A stretch of DNA of 64,000 bases from Ferruginibacter sp. (GTDB lineage Bacteria; Bacteroidota; Bacteroidia; Chitinophagales; Chitinophagaceae), in assembly GCA_016786725.1 (NCBI GenBank), contig JAEUVU010000013.1, positions 1 to 64,000 of the forward strand, given 5' to 3'. Below the pieces are notes generated by a model. The model was not told where the DNA came from. It did not search any database and worked only from the letters and a program-made list of their open reading frames with translations. This document shows, piece by piece, positions 26,102-36,065 of this stretch (positions are counted from its first letter, which is position 1; each line of letters starts with the position of its first letter). The position numbers and the translations under genes are program-made.

Positions 26102-26455
26102 ATGGAAAAAATAAAAGTTTATGGCATTCCCAATTGTGATACTACCAAGAAGGCATTAAACTTGCTGAAAGAAAATAAAACTGCTTTTGATTTTCACGAT
26201 TATAAACAGGGAGGAATAAGCAGGGTAAAGCTGGAACAATGGTGCAAAGCAGCGGGGCTTGAAGCGATCTTCAACAAAAGAAGCACCACTTGGAGAGAGT
26301 TGGGTGATGCTGAACAGAAAAAAGTAACCGATCAGGCATCAGCTATTGATACAATGATAAAGCATAACAGCATCATTAAAAGGCCAATAATTGAGGCCGG
26401 CAATAAACTGATTGTTGGGTTTGATAAAGAAGACATAAACAAGATCTTTAAATAA
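26102..26455 (+). CDS. ArsC/Spx-family protein (YffB-like)
   Basis: A 117-residue thioredoxin-fold protein. The N-terminal GIPNCDTTKK has a single redox Cys12. RSTTWREL and SIIKRPIIEAG (the conserved RPI segment) match the ArsC/YffB/Spx group. It has no second cysteine in the usual CxxC place, so a glutathione- or small-thiol-linked reductase is more likely than a classic arsenate reductase. It lies one base after the aldo/keto reductase gene. Confidence 0.88.
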   Translation: MEKIKVYGIPNCDTTKKALNLLKENKTAFDFHDYKQGGISRVKLEQWCKAAGLEAIFNKRSTTWRELGDAEQKKVTDQASAIDTMIKHNSIIKRPIIEAGNKLIVGFDKEDINKIFK

Positions 26456-26501
26456 ATATCTCTTAACTATTAAAAAAGCCCTCAAAGAAAAGCGCAAAAG
26501 C

Positions 26502-26526
26502 TCCGCCAGCCGGCGGATTTGGGGCA
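26502..26526. repeat. Palindrome with TTTGGGGCA tail, copy 1
   Basis: TCCGCCAG/CCGGCGGA (26502-26517, one mismatch) is followed directly by TTTGGGGCA. The same tail follows a longer palindrome at 43070-43098. It lies between the ArsC-like and OsmC genes, 11 bases before the OsmC ATG. Confidence 0.7.
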
Positions 26527-26536
26527 ACAGTAAAAC

Positions 26537-26947
26537 ATGAAACGTAATGCAACAGCCGTTTGGAATGGCACCGGAAAAGAAGGCAACGGCCATCTTACTA
26601 CACAAAGCACCACATTAAATAAAACACAGTACAATTTCAGCTCACGTTTTGCTGATGGTATTGGCACCAATCCCGAAGAACTGGTAGCCGCAGCCTTATC
26701 AGGATGTTTTGCCATGAAACTGAGTTTTGTTTTAAACGCAGCCGGGTTTACAGCCGATACCATTGATGTAAACAGCACCATAACCCTGGAAGGCGGAGCT
26801 ATTACAAACGCCCATTTGGTAGTTAAGGCATCTGTGCCGGGCATAGACAGTGCAAAGTTTGATGAGTGTATGGAAGATGTAAAGGCAAATTGCCTGATTT
26901 CGAAATTGCTTAATGTTGATAAAACCTATGAAGTAAGCCTGAACTGA
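26537..26947 (+). CDS. OsmC-family peroxidase
   Basis: A 136-residue organic-hydroperoxide-resistance-type protein of the OsmC branch. The redox pair is Cys57 (LSGCFAMKL) and Cys119 (VKANCLISKLL); the supporting Arg37 (NFSSRFAD) and Glu48 are in place. It reduces organic and fatty-acid hydroperoxides using lipoylated or dihydrolipoyl-type reductants in studied members. The TTTGGGGCA palindrome is just upstream. The plug-domain gene follows after eight bases. Confidence 0.9.
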   Translation: MKRNATAVWNGTGKEGNGHLTTQSTTLNKTQYNFSSRFADGIGTNPEELVAAALSGCFAMKLSFVLNAAGFTADTIDVNSTITLEGGAITNAHLVVKASVPGIDSAKFDECMEDVKANCLISKLLNVDKTYEVSLN

Positions 26948-26955
26948 TTTGTATA

Positions 26956-28107
26956 ATGAAAGCAGCGCTACTGAAAATAATTGCAATACTGTTATTTACC
27001 CTTTGTTTTTTGCAGGTAAAAACCAGGGCATCAGATACGCTGGTTGTAATTTTTGACAGGCAGCAGTTTGTGCAGGGAGATAGTATAGAGATGGAAGTTT
27101 ACAGCGAACCCTTCAGGGCAAATCAACCTGCACAAACCCTGCATTTGTGGATTGAAAATGTAAAGACCGGCCAGCGCTGGAAGTATCGTTACCCGTTTAT
27201 AAAAGGCCGCTATAAAATCACACTGAAGATCAATGACAGCATTGCCAATGGCAGGTATGCATTTAATTTTTTGCTGCAGAAAAAATTTCTTTCTGTAAAA
27301 GGGAAACTTAAAAATGCCGGGGAACCAGAGAAAGCTATAAATTATATCGCCCGTACAAAGAACATGGCGCCTATTATAGACGGGGTAGAAATTGAAGAAG
27401 ACGGGTCTTTTAAAATCGATAACCTGTTTTATACCGATTCTGTTTATTTTGGATTTTCTCCGGTACAGAAAAGTAAAGAAAACAAGCTGAAGATCGCCAT
27501 TGAAACACCTCTTGATTCTGCATTTATCCCTGAAACATTATTAACCGAATTTGTAACCATCGGCCCTGATGCAACGGTAAATAGTGATGCAGCTGAAAAA
27601 GGGTATGCATTTTCGATAAATGATAAAAAAGCGGCACAGCTCCTGCAGGAAATTGTTTTAAAAACAAAGCAGTTAAGCAAGCGTGAAAAATACGAAAACG
27701 AAAATGTAAGCTCACTCTTTGCTTCTGCCAATGCACGCACTTTTGATTTTTACGAAAACGATGAACTGAAAAACTATCCTGACATTTACAGCTATCTTAC
27801 TGCAAATGTTGCAGGCCTTACTTCTTACAATGATGAGCAAACCGGCCGCACGGTATTGTACTGGAGAAATCAAAACGTAAATATTTATGTTGATGAGTTC
27901 TTCGATGCAGATTTTTCACCCGTTTCATTAAGTGTAGTGGATATTGAATTGGTAAAGGTGTACAGCCCCGGTTCAAGGATGCTGGATGGGTTCAACGGTG
28001 CGGTTGCTATTTATACCAGGCGCATGAGCAGCCGCCCGGGCAACAGGCTCAGCAATTACAGCTTTTATGTAAAAGGATACACACCTAAAGCTGCAGAATG
28101 GAAATAA
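26956..28107 (+). CDS. Secreted protein with a TonB plug-like domain but no barrel
   Basis: A 383-residue exported protein (signal peptide to about residue 25). Residues 28-115 look like a macroglobulin-like (MG2-type) beta sandwich (VVIFDRQQFVQGDSIEMEVYS). A helical stretch near 220-245 follows. The C-terminal 120 residues resemble a TonB-receptor plug: YSYLTANVAGLTSYN, then VNIYVDEFFDADF and VELVKVYSP-type strand ELVKVYSPGSRMLDGFNGAVAIYTRR. No 22-strand barrel follows. I infer a surface or periplasmic accessory protein; function is unknown. Confidence 0.65.
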   Translation: MKAALLKIIAILLFTLCFLQVKTRASDTLVVIFDRQQFVQGDSIEMEVYSEPFRANQPAQTLHLWIENVKTGQRWKYRYPFIKGRYKITLKINDSIANGRYAFNFLLQKKFLSVKGKLKNAGEPEKAINYIARTKNMAPIIDGVEIEEDGSFKIDNLFYTDSVYFGFSPVQKSKENKLKIAIETPLDSAFIPETLLTEFVTIGPDATVNSDAAEKGYAFSINDKKAAQLLQEIVLKTKQLSKREKYENENVSSLFASANARTFDFYENDELKNYPDIYSYLTANVAGLTSYNDEQTGRTVLYWRNQNVNIYVDEFFDADFSPVSLSVVDIELVKVYSPGSRMLDGFNGAVAIYTRRMSSRPGNRLSNYSFYVKGYTPKAAEWK

Positions 28108-28140
28108 CGTTGTTATTTTACTAAAATTAAAACAAAGAAA

Positions 28141-28959
28141 ATGTCATTTCAAAACAAAACTGTAATTATCACCGGTGCATCACGTGGTATTGGAAAAGCC
28201 ATTGGATTACGATTGGCAAAAGAGGGAGCTAACATTGTAATAGCTTCTAAAAGTGTGGAAGAAAATCCAAAACTTGGGGGAACTATTTTTTCTGCTGCTG
28301 AAGAAATGGAGGTTGCAGGAGGAAAAGCACTGGCTGTGCAGTGTGATATACGTTTTGAAGATCAGGTCGAGAATGTAGTTAATCAAACTATTGAGAAATT
28401 CGGAGGAATTGATATTCTGATAAACAATGCATCGGCAATCAATCTTACACCTGCAGAAAAAACTGAACCCAAGCGTTTTGATCTGATGTATGATATTAAT
28501 GTAAGGGGAACTTTTATGATGAGCCGTGCATGCATTCCTCATCTTAAAAATGGCACCAATGCACATATCCTGAATTTATCTCCGCCGATAAACATGAATC
28601 TTAAATGGTTTGAGAACCATCTTGCCTACACCATCAGTAAGTATGATATGAGTATGATTGCTTTGGGTTTATCTGCTGAATTAAAAAAATACAATGTAGC
28701 TGCCAATGCACTCTGGCCACGCACTACCATTGCTACTGCTGCCGTAAATAATTTACTGGGTGGCGAAATGCTGATGAAGATGAGCCGTACCGTGGATATT
28801 ATTGCAGATGCTGCTTATTATATTTTGTCTAAGCCTTCCACTACATGCACCGGTAATACCTTTATTGATGAAGAGGTATTGGCAGCAGAAGGTATTACTG
28901 ACCTGGCTAAATATTCTGTAGTGCCGGGGGCACAATTATACAACGACCTTTTTGTTTAG
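28141..28959 (+). CDS. Short-chain dehydrogenase/reductase (HSDL2-like)
   Basis: A 272-residue SDR with the glycine motif TGASRGIG (11-18), NNAS (95-98), and the catalytic Tyr163-x3-Lys167 (YTISK). The sequence SKSVEENPKLGGTIFSAAEE and the ending are typical of the hydroxysteroid-dehydrogenase-like 2 subgroup, which lacks the usual Ser at the classic spot; the candidate is Ser147 in LNLSPP. Its natural substrate is unknown. The gene stands between the plug protein and the DUF5916 gene with its own leader. Confidence 0.9.
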   Translation: MSFQNKTVIITGASRGIGKAIGLRLAKEGANIVIASKSVEENPKLGGTIFSAAEEMEVAGGKALAVQCDIRFEDQVENVVNQTIEKFGGIDILINNASAINLTPAEKTEPKRFDLMYDINVRGTFMMSRACIPHLKNGTNAHILNLSPPINMNLKWFENHLAYTISKYDMSMIALGLSAELKKYNVAANALWPRTTIATAAVNNLLGGEMLMKMSRTVDIIADAAYYILSKPSTTCTGNTFIDEEVLAAEGITDLAKYSVVPGAQLYNDLFV

Positions 28960-29093
28960 CAGGCGTTGTTAATTAATTCCTAAAAGCTTTTTTCTGTGAT
29001 GAGCGGTAACCTTTATTGAGCTTGTACGTTTAATTTCGTACCAGCATTATTTCGCCATGAATAGTGCTTTCGCCAAACCAATAAAGTATAGTC

Positions 29094-31577
29094 ATGAAAT
29101 GTTTTCAACTCAAAGCATTATGCTTTTGCATATTGCTTTCTACAACCGCTTTCAGCCAGGTTAATGAAAAAAGGCAACTGGCGGCCCAAAGAATTAATTC
29201 TACCATTAAAATTGACGGGGTTTTAGATGAGGCAGTCTGGAAAGACGCCCCGGTAGCCGATAAATTTGTATCGCTTCGCCCTACTCCTTTTCTACAGGAA
29301 AGCAACGACAATGCTACACAGGTGTATTTTTTATACGATAATGAAGGCATTTATGTGGGCGGATATTTACATGAAAAAAATAAAGACAGTATAGCATCTG
29401 AATTAACCGGCCGTGATGGTTTTGGTGCCAATGATTTTTTGGGTGTGGTATTCGATACGTATTATGATAAACTGAACGGGTTTGAATATTTTGTTACGCC
29501 ACTCGGCGAACAATATGATGCAAAAGTATCGCCCAGCGGCGGTGAAGATTTTAGCTGGAATGCCGTTTGGGAAAGCAAATCAAAATTGCAGGCCGATGGC
29601 TGGAGTTTTGAAATGTTCATTCCTTACGCTGCCATCAGGTTTGGTAAAAAAAGTGTGCAGGACTGGGGCTTGAATATTGTTCGCCGCAGGCAGAAAAGTG
29701 GTCAGCAATTATTCTGGCAGCCGATTGACCCGAATGTAAATGGCTTTTTAACACAGGAAGGTTTGTTTACCGGTTTACAAAATATCAAGCCACCGTTGCG
29801 CCTACAACTTTCACCATACATGTCTACTTACCTGAACCATGATGGTACTGATGCTTCCAAAGGAAAGAAAAGAACAACAGCTACTATTAATGGTGGTATG
29901 GATGTTAAGTATGGACTTAACCAGGCTTTTACACTGGATATGACGCTCATCCCTGATTTTGGACAGGTCCAATCTGATAACAGGGTATTAAATCTTTCGC
30001 CATTTGAAGTAAGGTTTAATGAAAACCGTGCCTTTTTTACTGAAGGTGTAGAGTTGTTCAATAAAGGGAATTTATTTTACAGCAGGCGTATCGGGCTGGA
30101 ACCCAGGTTTGATAAATACGATCCCCGTTCGGGTAATGATGAACTGATCGAATATCCGGGCCAGGCTAAAATTATCAATGCTACTAAAATAAGCGGCCGT
30201 ACACAAAAGGGTTTGGGTATTGGTGTATTGAATGCAATAACACAAAAACAATTTGCCACTTTTAGAGACCCAACAACCCAGGAAGAATACAAGACAGAAA
30301 ATATGCCACTTACCAATTATAATATCCTGGTGTTCGATCAAACCTTAAAGAACAACAGCAGTGTTTCATTGGTAAATACCAATGTATGGCGTAGTGGAAA
30401 TGATTATGATGCGAACGTAACATCTGCACTATTCGATTTTAATAATAAAAAGAACGTATGGAATATCGGCGGCAATGTAAGCTTCAGTAATATCATAGAA
30501 CCAGGCAAAACAACAACAGGCTATGCACATAGTATTTATATGGGTAAAACAAGCGGCCGCTTTACATTCAATATCTGGCAAGACCTGTTCAATGACAAAT
30601 ACGATAAAAGCGATTTTGGATTTTTTACCAATAACAATACCATGGACCAGGGCTTTTGGGCAGGATATGCCTGGACCAAACCCAAAGGATGGTATAACCA
30701 GATGCGTATGAATATTAACGGCTGGTACAGCAGGCTGGTAAAACCAATTGACATTTATCGTCGCAAGGAGTTGATGTACCAGGGTGCCGGTATCAATTTT
30801 AATTTTAACGCCCAAACAAAAAAACTCTGGTGGTTTGGCGTAAACGTAAATGGCGGTCCAAAGCGAAATGATTTTTATGAACCAAGAAAGACCGGATCCT
30901 TTTTTACCGATAAAGGAAGGGTTGGAATGAATGTATGGTGGGAAAGTAATTTTGCAAAAAAACTATCGTGGTACGGCAGTGTATTTGGCGGAACCGGCAG
31001 TGTATTTAAAAGAAGGACACTGGAACTGAGTTTAGGAGGTAAAGTAAGGTTTAGCAGCAAGTTTTCAGTTGACTTAGGAACTTATTTGAGTGATGTAACG
31101 AACCAGGCAGGATTTGCCGGTTTTGACACCACTGCATCGGGAGCCCCTTCAATAATTTTTTCAAGGCGGGATCTTAACACAGTAGAAAATACACTCAATC
31201 TAAAATACAATTTTACCAATCGTATGGGGCTTACTTTAAGGGCACGGCACTATTGGAGTAAGGTAAACCCAAGACAATTTTTTGAGTTGGACCTGAATGG
31301 TAAGCTACAGTCACCTACAGTGGCCTTTGAAAAAAACGTGAAGCAGAATTATAATTATATGAGTGTGGATATGGTATATACATGGCAGTTTGCCCAAGGC
31401 AGCTTTTTGACTGTGGTATGGAAGGATATTGCGGAAACCTTTAATCGGGAATTTGAAAATAATTATACCAAGAACCTGGGCAACACCATCAGCGGCGACC
31501 AGTTCAACAGTCTTTCTTTAAGGGTAATTTATTTTATTGATTACCTTACCGTGAGAAGGAAGATGAAGAAAAAATAG
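29094..31577 (+). CDS. DUF5916 outer-membrane protein with CBM9-like domain
   Basis: An 827-residue exported protein. Signal peptide to about residue 21, then a DOMON/CBM9-like sugar-binding fold (about 30-220; IKIDGVLDEAVWKDAP, YLHEKNKD, WSFEMFIPYAAIRFG, WGLNIVRRR), then a long DUF5916 region that looks like an outer-membrane beta barrel and ends DYLTVRRKMKKK. Family members are common in Bacteroidota and presumed to bind or import carbohydrate or other polymers; no substrate is known. It ends at a strong terminator and is convergent with the DoxX-like gene. Confidence 0.85.
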   Translation: MKCFQLKALCFCILLSTTAFSQVNEKRQLAAQRINSTIKIDGVLDEAVWKDAPVADKFVSLRPTPFLQESNDNATQVYFLYDNEGIYVGGYLHEKNKDSIASELTGRDGFGANDFLGVVFDTYYDKLNGFEYFVTPLGEQYDAKVSPSGGEDFSWNAVWESKSKLQADGWSFEMFIPYAAIRFGKKSVQDWGLNIVRRRQKSGQQLFWQPIDPNVNGFLTQEGLFTGLQNIKPPLRLQLSPYMSTYLNHDGTDASKGKKRTTATINGGMDVKYGLNQAFTLDMTLIPDFGQVQSDNRVLNLSPFEVRFNENRAFFTEGVELFNKGNLFYSRRIGLEPRFDKYDPRSGNDELIEYPGQAKIINATKISGRTQKGLGIGVLNAITQKQFATFRDPTTQEEYKTENMPLTNYNILVFDQTLKNNSSVSLVNTNVWRSGNDYDANVTSALFDFNNKKNVWNIGGNVSFSNIIEPGKTTTGYAHSIYMGKTSGRFTFNIWQDLFNDKYDKSDFGFFTNNNTMDQGFWAGYAWTKPKGWYNQMRMNINGWYSRLVKPIDIYRRKELMYQGAGINFNFNAQTKKLWWFGVNVNGGPKRNDFYEPRKTGSFFTDKGRVGMNVWWESNFAKKLSWYGSVFGGTGSVFKRRTLELSLGGKVRFSSKFSVDLGTYLSDVTNQAGFAGFDTTASGAPSIIFSRRDLNTVENTLNLKYNFTNRMGLTLRARHYWSKVNPRQFFELDLNGKLQSPTVAFEKNVKQNYNYMSVDMVYTWQFAQGSFLTVVWKDIAETFNREFENNYTKNLGNTISGDQFNSLSLRVIYFIDYLTVRRKMKKK

Positions 31578-31594
31578 GTTTTGTGATTGTTTAC

Positions 31595-31622
31595 AAACCT
31601 CCTTTTTTCGAGGAGGTTTTTT
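31595..31622. terminator. Bidirectional terminator between convergent genes
   Basis: Stem AAACCTCCT / AGGAGGTTT (9 bp) with a 7-nt loop, followed by a T-run on the plus strand. It ends the DUF5916 gene and overlaps the end of the convergent DoxX-like gene. Confidence 0.75.
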
Positions 31623-31971
31623 ATTTCCTGCTGCCGATGATAATGGCGGCCATTGCCAGCGCTGTATCTTTTAAAAGGCTTCCGGGATTCCCATCCAGTG
31701 CCGGTTGCAGGTGTATAGCGAAAACAAATATCAGCAGCATAACAGCCAGCAAATAACAGGCAACCGTTCTTAATTTATTAATGATGATAGCCAGTGCTGC
31801 AGCAATTAATCCCCCGCCGGTTATATAGATCCACAATTTTCCATCGCCCGGAATAAAGTCTGGAACCATGCCGCTCATTGCATCAATATGCATGAAATGC
31901 AGCACACCGAAAAACCCCATTGCTAAAGCAAAAATAATTTCGGCAAGCCTGGTTGCTAAAGGTGATTTCAT
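31621..31971 (-). CDS. DoxX-like membrane protein
   Basis: A 116-residue protein with four predicted transmembrane helices (about 10-28, 45-63, 66-86, 92-112). The first helix MGFFGVLHFMHIDAMSGMVP and LPDFIPG-type motif VPDFIPGDGKLW are typical of the small DoxX/DoxD-like family found in many bacteria. Role unknown, possibly linked to redox or thiol metabolism. The gene is convergent with the DUF5916 gene and ends at their shared terminator. Confidence 0.75.
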   Translation of the reverse strand: MKSPLATRLAEIIFALAMGFFGVLHFMHIDAMSGMVPDFIPGDGKLWIYITGGGLIAAALAIIINKLRTVACYLLAVMLLIFVFAIHLQPALDGNPGSLLKDTALAMAAIIIGSRK

Positions 31972-32098
31972 AAAAAAATGATTTTGGTTTGATATGGAAA
32001 GTAAGCAATTATTTTTATTACTGTAATGCCATATAAAGCAAACAAAAATGCCACAACCGATATTTAATCAGCTGGGGCATTCATTATTTTAAGAAAAA

Positions 32099-34240
32099 TT
32101 ATTTCAACATCGCCTTCGGCACTTCTTTCTCCAGCAAATATTTGTAAATGAATTTTGTTTTCATGTTCTGAAAATGCAGCCCCTTGGCTCCACCCCAGCC
32201 GTGGCGGCCACCACTGTAAGGCATAAATTCAAAATCCTTTTTCAGGTCCTGCAGTTTGCTGATGAATTGAATACTGTTTTGCATGTGTACATTGTCGTCT
32301 ATCATGCCGTGTACAATTTGTATCATGCCTTTGTATTTAGCCGCATGTGTCATTACATTGCTGCTTTTATACCCCTCAGAATTATTCGCAGGGGTACCCA
32401 TAAAACGTTCGGTATAATGAGAATCATACAAAGTCCAGTCGGTAACACTGCCACCGGCCATACCATGTGTAAACACATCGCTTGCATAGGTTAAAGCATA
32501 ACAGGTCATGTAACCCCCATAACTAAACCCGGTGATACAAATTTTAGAAGAATCGGCATTCCCATTTGCTATCAGCCATTTTACCATCGTGCTGTAATCT
32601 TTCATTTCCCAATAGCCCAGGTTGTGATACATGTTGGCTACGCCTTCTTTTCCAAAATGGCCGCTGGCACGGTGGTCCATCGCTACCTGTATCAGCCCTT
32701 CTTTAGCATACCATTGTTGCGTACCGCCAAGCCCCCAGGTATCCATTACGCTGCCTGCATTTGGCCCGCCGTAAACAGAAACCAGTACAGGATATTTTTT
32801 ACTCTTATCCATATTAATGGGCCAGGTAACTTTCATGGGCAGGTCGTACAAACCATCATCACTTTTTACCCGGATGAGTTCTGTTTTTGCAAGATTATAA
32901 TTATCAAATTCTTCGCCCTTACCATTCCCCAAATCTTTTATGATCTTTCTCTGCGTACTCATCAGTGTCATTTTGGTTGGGGTAGAAACATTTGAACTGG
33001 TAGCTACAAAATATGATCCTCCGGGAGAAATATTAATTGAGTTATTATAATCGCCAATGGTAAGCCGCTGCATATTTTTTCCATTGATATTAACGCTGTA
33101 AAAATCATTTCTTGCAGTGTTCTCCAAACTCCTTGCAGTAAAATAAACAAGGCCTTTTTTTTCATCAACATAGTTCACATTGGTTACGGTAAACTTACCT
33201 GAGGTAATGGCATTGATGAGTTTTCCCTTCATGTTGTAAAAGTATAAGTGGTTCCAGCCGGTTGCATCGCTGTTAAGAATATAGCCCGTACCGTCTTTCA
33301 AAAATTCAATCCGGCCCCCCTGGTCATCCAGGTCAACCCAGCTTTTTTGTTTTTCGTTGTAAAATTCAGATTTACTTCCGGTGATGGTGTTCACATCATA
33401 AATAATGAGGTTGTTCTGGTCTCTGTTCATCCATTGCACCAGTAAAGAACTTCCATCCGGCTTCCAGTAAGGCTGGCCAAAATACTGATCATCTTTTTCA
33501 TTAAAGGCAGCCCATACAATGTTATTTCCTTCCGGCTCAACAATTCCAATCTTTACTTCAGGGTTTGGATCGCCCACTTTGGGATAGCGCTGTGTTTCAA
33601 CCAAACCATGCAAACCCGGTGCATCAGTAAGTGTAAAAACCGGAACCTTTGAATCATCCGACCTGAAGAATGCGATGTGCTTACTATCGGGGCTCCACCA
33701 GAATGAGCGGTACCTGCCGCTGCGGCCTAATATCTCTTCCATATACACCCAGCTTGCATAACCGTTTAAAATGGTTTCGCTGCCATCTTTCGTAAGGCGT
33801 GTTTCTTTTTTTGTGGTAAGATTAAGTGTGTACAGGTCGTTATTCTTTGTGTAGGCGATGTAATTATTATCGGGGCTCAATGTATAATTTATTTCTTTGG
33901 CTGAATCATTCGTCAGCCTGATGTCTTCCACGTTTTTTCTCCAGTACAGATCGGTTCCTTTAACAACAATTTCCGGTGTGGTAGCCACAGTACCTTTGTT
34001 GATATTCGGATCCACATATTCTTTTTCTGCGCCGGTCTTGCAGTCAACCTCCAGGCTTTTTCCATCTCTTCTTAAAATAAAATGACTGTCATCAATCCAT
34101 TTTACAACGGATGGAAGCATTTGTGTGATTCCTTTAAAATTGCTTTTGAAGAACTGGTCATCGGTCAGTTCTTTTTTTTGTGCCTGTGCTGCAAGGCTAA
34201 AGGCCAATGCCACTGCAATGGCTGAGAGTTGCTTTATCAT
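32099..34240 (-). CDS. Dipeptidyl-peptidase IV-like serine peptidase (S9)
   Basis: A 713-residue exported prolyl-oligopeptidase-family enzyme. Signal peptide MIKQLSAIAVALAFSLAAQA, an eight-blade beta propeller (about 30-450, with WVYMEEILGRSGRYRSFWWSP typical of the DPP-IV group) and a C-terminal alpha/beta hydrolase. The catalytic Ser573 (GFSYGGY), Asp648/649 (HGMIDDNVH) and His680 (GGRHGW) are visible. It should remove N-terminal X-Pro or X-Ala dipeptides in the periplasm. Monocistronic; no clear terminator is seen. Confidence 0.93.
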   Translation of the reverse strand: MIKQLSAIAVALAFSLAAQAQKKELTDDQFFKSNFKGITQMLPSVVKWIDDSHFILRRDGKSLEVDCKTGAEKEYVDPNINKGTVATTPEIVVKGTDLYWRKNVEDIRLTNDSAKEINYTLSPDNNYIAYTKNNDLYTLNLTTKKETRLTKDGSETILNGYASWVYMEEILGRSGRYRSFWWSPDSKHIAFFRSDDSKVPVFTLTDAPGLHGLVETQRYPKVGDPNPEVKIGIVEPEGNNIVWAAFNEKDDQYFGQPYWKPDGSSLLVQWMNRDQNNLIIYDVNTITGSKSEFYNEKQKSWVDLDDQGGRIEFLKDGTGYILNSDATGWNHLYFYNMKGKLINAITSGKFTVTNVNYVDEKKGLVYFTARSLENTARNDFYSVNINGKNMQRLTIGDYNNSINISPGGSYFVATSSNVSTPTKMTLMSTQRKIIKDLGNGKGEEFDNYNLAKTELIRVKSDDGLYDLPMKVTWPINMDKSKKYPVLVSVYGGPNAGSVMDTWGLGGTQQWYAKEGLIQVAMDHRASGHFGKEGVANMYHNLGYWEMKDYSTMVKWLIANGNADSSKICITGFSYGGYMTCYALTYASDVFTHGMAGGSVTDWTLYDSHYTERFMGTPANNSEGYKSSNVMTHAAKYKGMIQIVHGMIDDNVHMQNSIQFISKLQDLKKDFEFMPYSGGRHGWGGAKGLHFQNMKTKFIYKYLLEKEVPKAMLK

Positions 34241-34306
34241 ATTTTACTATGCGGTTTTATTTAACAAGATAACTTTTTTAAAAGAAAATGAATTGTTATT
34301 AATAAA

Positions 34307-34333
34307 AAAGCTGCCGTATGTGATGGCAGCTTT
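34307..34333 (-). terminator. Terminator of lysS
   Basis: Perfect 9-bp stem AAAGCTGCC / GGCAGCTTT with a 9-base loop, flanked by an A-rich run that becomes a U-run on the minus-strand transcript. It lies 21 bases past the lysS stop. Confidence 0.75.
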
Positions 34334-34353
34334 ATAAGTTTGTTTTTAAAATC

Positions 34354-35892
34354 TTATTCTTCCGTTTTCTCCGGCCTCATCATTGGGAAAAATAAAACAT
34401 CCTGTATTGAATGCTGATTGGTCAGCAGCATAGCAATCCGGTCAATACCAAAGCCAATGCCACTGGTTGGCGGCATACCGTATTCAAGCGCCCTTAAAAA
34501 GTCATGATCAATGAACATGGCTTCATCATCGCCACGTTCCATCAGTTTGGTTTGCTCTTCAAAACGTTCCCGCTGTTCAATGGGGTCATTCAATTCGCTG
34601 TAGGCATTGGCAATTTCCTTACCGTTGCACATCAGCTCAAAACGCTCTACCAGGCCGGGTTTGCTTCGGTGCTTTTTGGTAAGCGGACTCATTTCAACCG
34701 GGTAATCTGTAATAAAAGTTGGCTGTATATAATTGGCTTCGCACTTGCTGCCAAAAATCTCATCTATCAGTTTGCCCTTGCCCCATTTTTCATCAGCATG
34801 TATATTTAACTCCCGGCAAACATTCCTGATGCCGGCTTCATCCATTTCGCTGATGTCGAAGCCGGTATTTTCTTTAATAGCATCGTACATGGTAATTCTT
34901 TTGTACGGCGCCTTAAAGTCAATTGTCCTGAGCGGAGCCGAAGGATCACCAACCATAACTTTGGTTGTGCCGTTTGTTGCAATAGCAGCTTTTTCCAGCA
35001 TCTGTTCAGTGGTATCCATCATCCATTCGTAATCTTTGTAAGCAACGTAGAATTCGAGCACGGTAAATTCGGGATTGTGTGTGCGGTCCATGCCTTCATT
35101 ACGAAAGTTGCGGCTGAACTCATATACCCATTCAAAACCTCCAACTATCAGTCTCTTTAAATACAACTCATTTGCTATACGCATGTACATGGGTACATCT
35201 AATGCATTGTGATGTGTGATGAAAGGCCTTGCCGCAGCCCCACCAGGAATGCTTTGTAATACCGGTGTATCTACTTCCAATGCCCCACGTTCATTCAAAA
35301 ATTCACGAATGGCATTTACCATTTTGGTACGCTTGATAAATGTTTCTTTAACGCCGGGGTTTACGATCAGGTCGGCATAGCGCTGCCTGTAGCGGAACTC
35401 AGGATCTGTAACTTCATCAAATGCTTCGCCGTCTTTTTCTTTAACTATCGGTAATGGCCTTAATGATTTGGTAAGAATAGAAAACTCTTTTACATGGATA
35501 GAGGTTTCACCTGTTTTTGTTGTGAACACATATCCTTTTACGCCAACAATATCTCCAATGTCAACTAATTTTTTCCAAACTGTTTGATACAAGGATTTAT
35601 CCTCACCAGTACAAATATCATCCTGCTTGATGTAGAACTGTATCTTACCAACTGAATCCTGCAGCACGGCAAAATTTGCCTTGCCCATATCCCTTACACT
35701 CATGATGCGGCCTGCTATGCATACGTCTGCAAAGTCAGCTTTATTCTCCTCTCCTTTATAATTCTCTTTTATGTAAACCGAAGTTGTGTTTACGGGATAT
35801 AAGGCTGCCGGATAGGCATCAATTCCCATATTGGTCAGCTCGGTTAGTTTTTCCCTGCGGATGATCTCCTGTTCTGATAAATGTTGTGTCAT
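34354..35892 (-). CDS. lysS: Lysyl-tRNA synthetase, class II
   Basis: A 512-residue class II lysyl-tRNA synthetase. The N-terminal OB fold binds the anticodon ([21 protein letters not shown]). Motif 2 shows [17 protein letters not shown] and motif 3 shows [14 protein letters not shown] near the C-terminus. The long frame starts at ATG 35901, which lies in the AGTCATT repeat; I prefer ATG 35892 ([11 protein letters not shown]). Both are possible. A TATATTTG promoter element lies 89 bases upstream. Confidence 0.96.
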   Translation of the reverse strand: MTQHLSEQEIIRREKLTELTNMGIDAYPAALYPVNTTSVYIKENYKGEENKADFADVCIAGRIMSVRDMGKANFAVLQDSVGKIQFYIKQDDICTGEDKSLYQTVWKKLVDIGDIVGVKGYVFTTKTGETSIHVKEFSILTKSLRPLPIVKEKDGEAFDEVTDPEFRYRQRYADLIVNPGVKETFIKRTKMVNAIREFLNERGALEVDTPVLQSIPGGAAARPFITHHNALDVPMYMRIANELYLKRLIVGGFEWVYEFSRNFRNEGMDRTHNPEFTVLEFYVAYKDYEWMMDTTEQMLEKAAIATNGTTKVMVGDPSAPLRTIDFKAPYKRITMYDAIKENTGFDISEMDEAGIRNVCRELNIHADEKWGKGKLIDEIFGSKCEANYIQPTFITDYPVEMSPLTKKHRSKPGLVERFELMCNGKEIANAYSELNDPIEQRERFEEQTKLMERGDDEAMFIDHDFLRALEYGMPPTSGIGFGIDRIAMLLTNQHSIQDVLFFPMMRPEKTEE

Positions 35893-35894
35893 AT

Positions 35895-35964
35895 TAGTCA
35901 TTGGTCATTAGTCATTCACTTTAGCAATCGTTCTGTAAAAAACTAATAGCTATTGCCTAATGAC
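35895..35964. repeat. AGTCATT-word repeat upstream of lysS
   Basis: TAGTCATTGGTCATTAGTCA (from 35895) is a tandem of one word; the facing right arm (35942-35964) is ACTAATAGCTATTGCCTAATG. Match between arms is partial. The first lysS ATG (35901) falls inside the left arm, which suggests the start is at 35892 and the repeat is in the leader. Confidence 0.5.
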
Positions 35965-35980
35965 GTTTTAAATTTAGCTG

Positions 35981-35988
35981 CAAATATA
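35981..35988 (-). promoter_or_regulatory. Candidate -7 element of lysS
   Basis: On the minus strand the site reads TATATTTG, an exact match to TAnnTTTG. No good -33 TTG is found. The implied leader is about 80 bases and contains the AGTCATT repeat. Confidence 0.35.
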
Positions 35989-36065
35989 CCGCATACGCCC
36001 CATTTGTCCATTTGCCGTTTAAGGCATCAAATTTGCCATAGACTTTCATATATTTATCACAAAAA

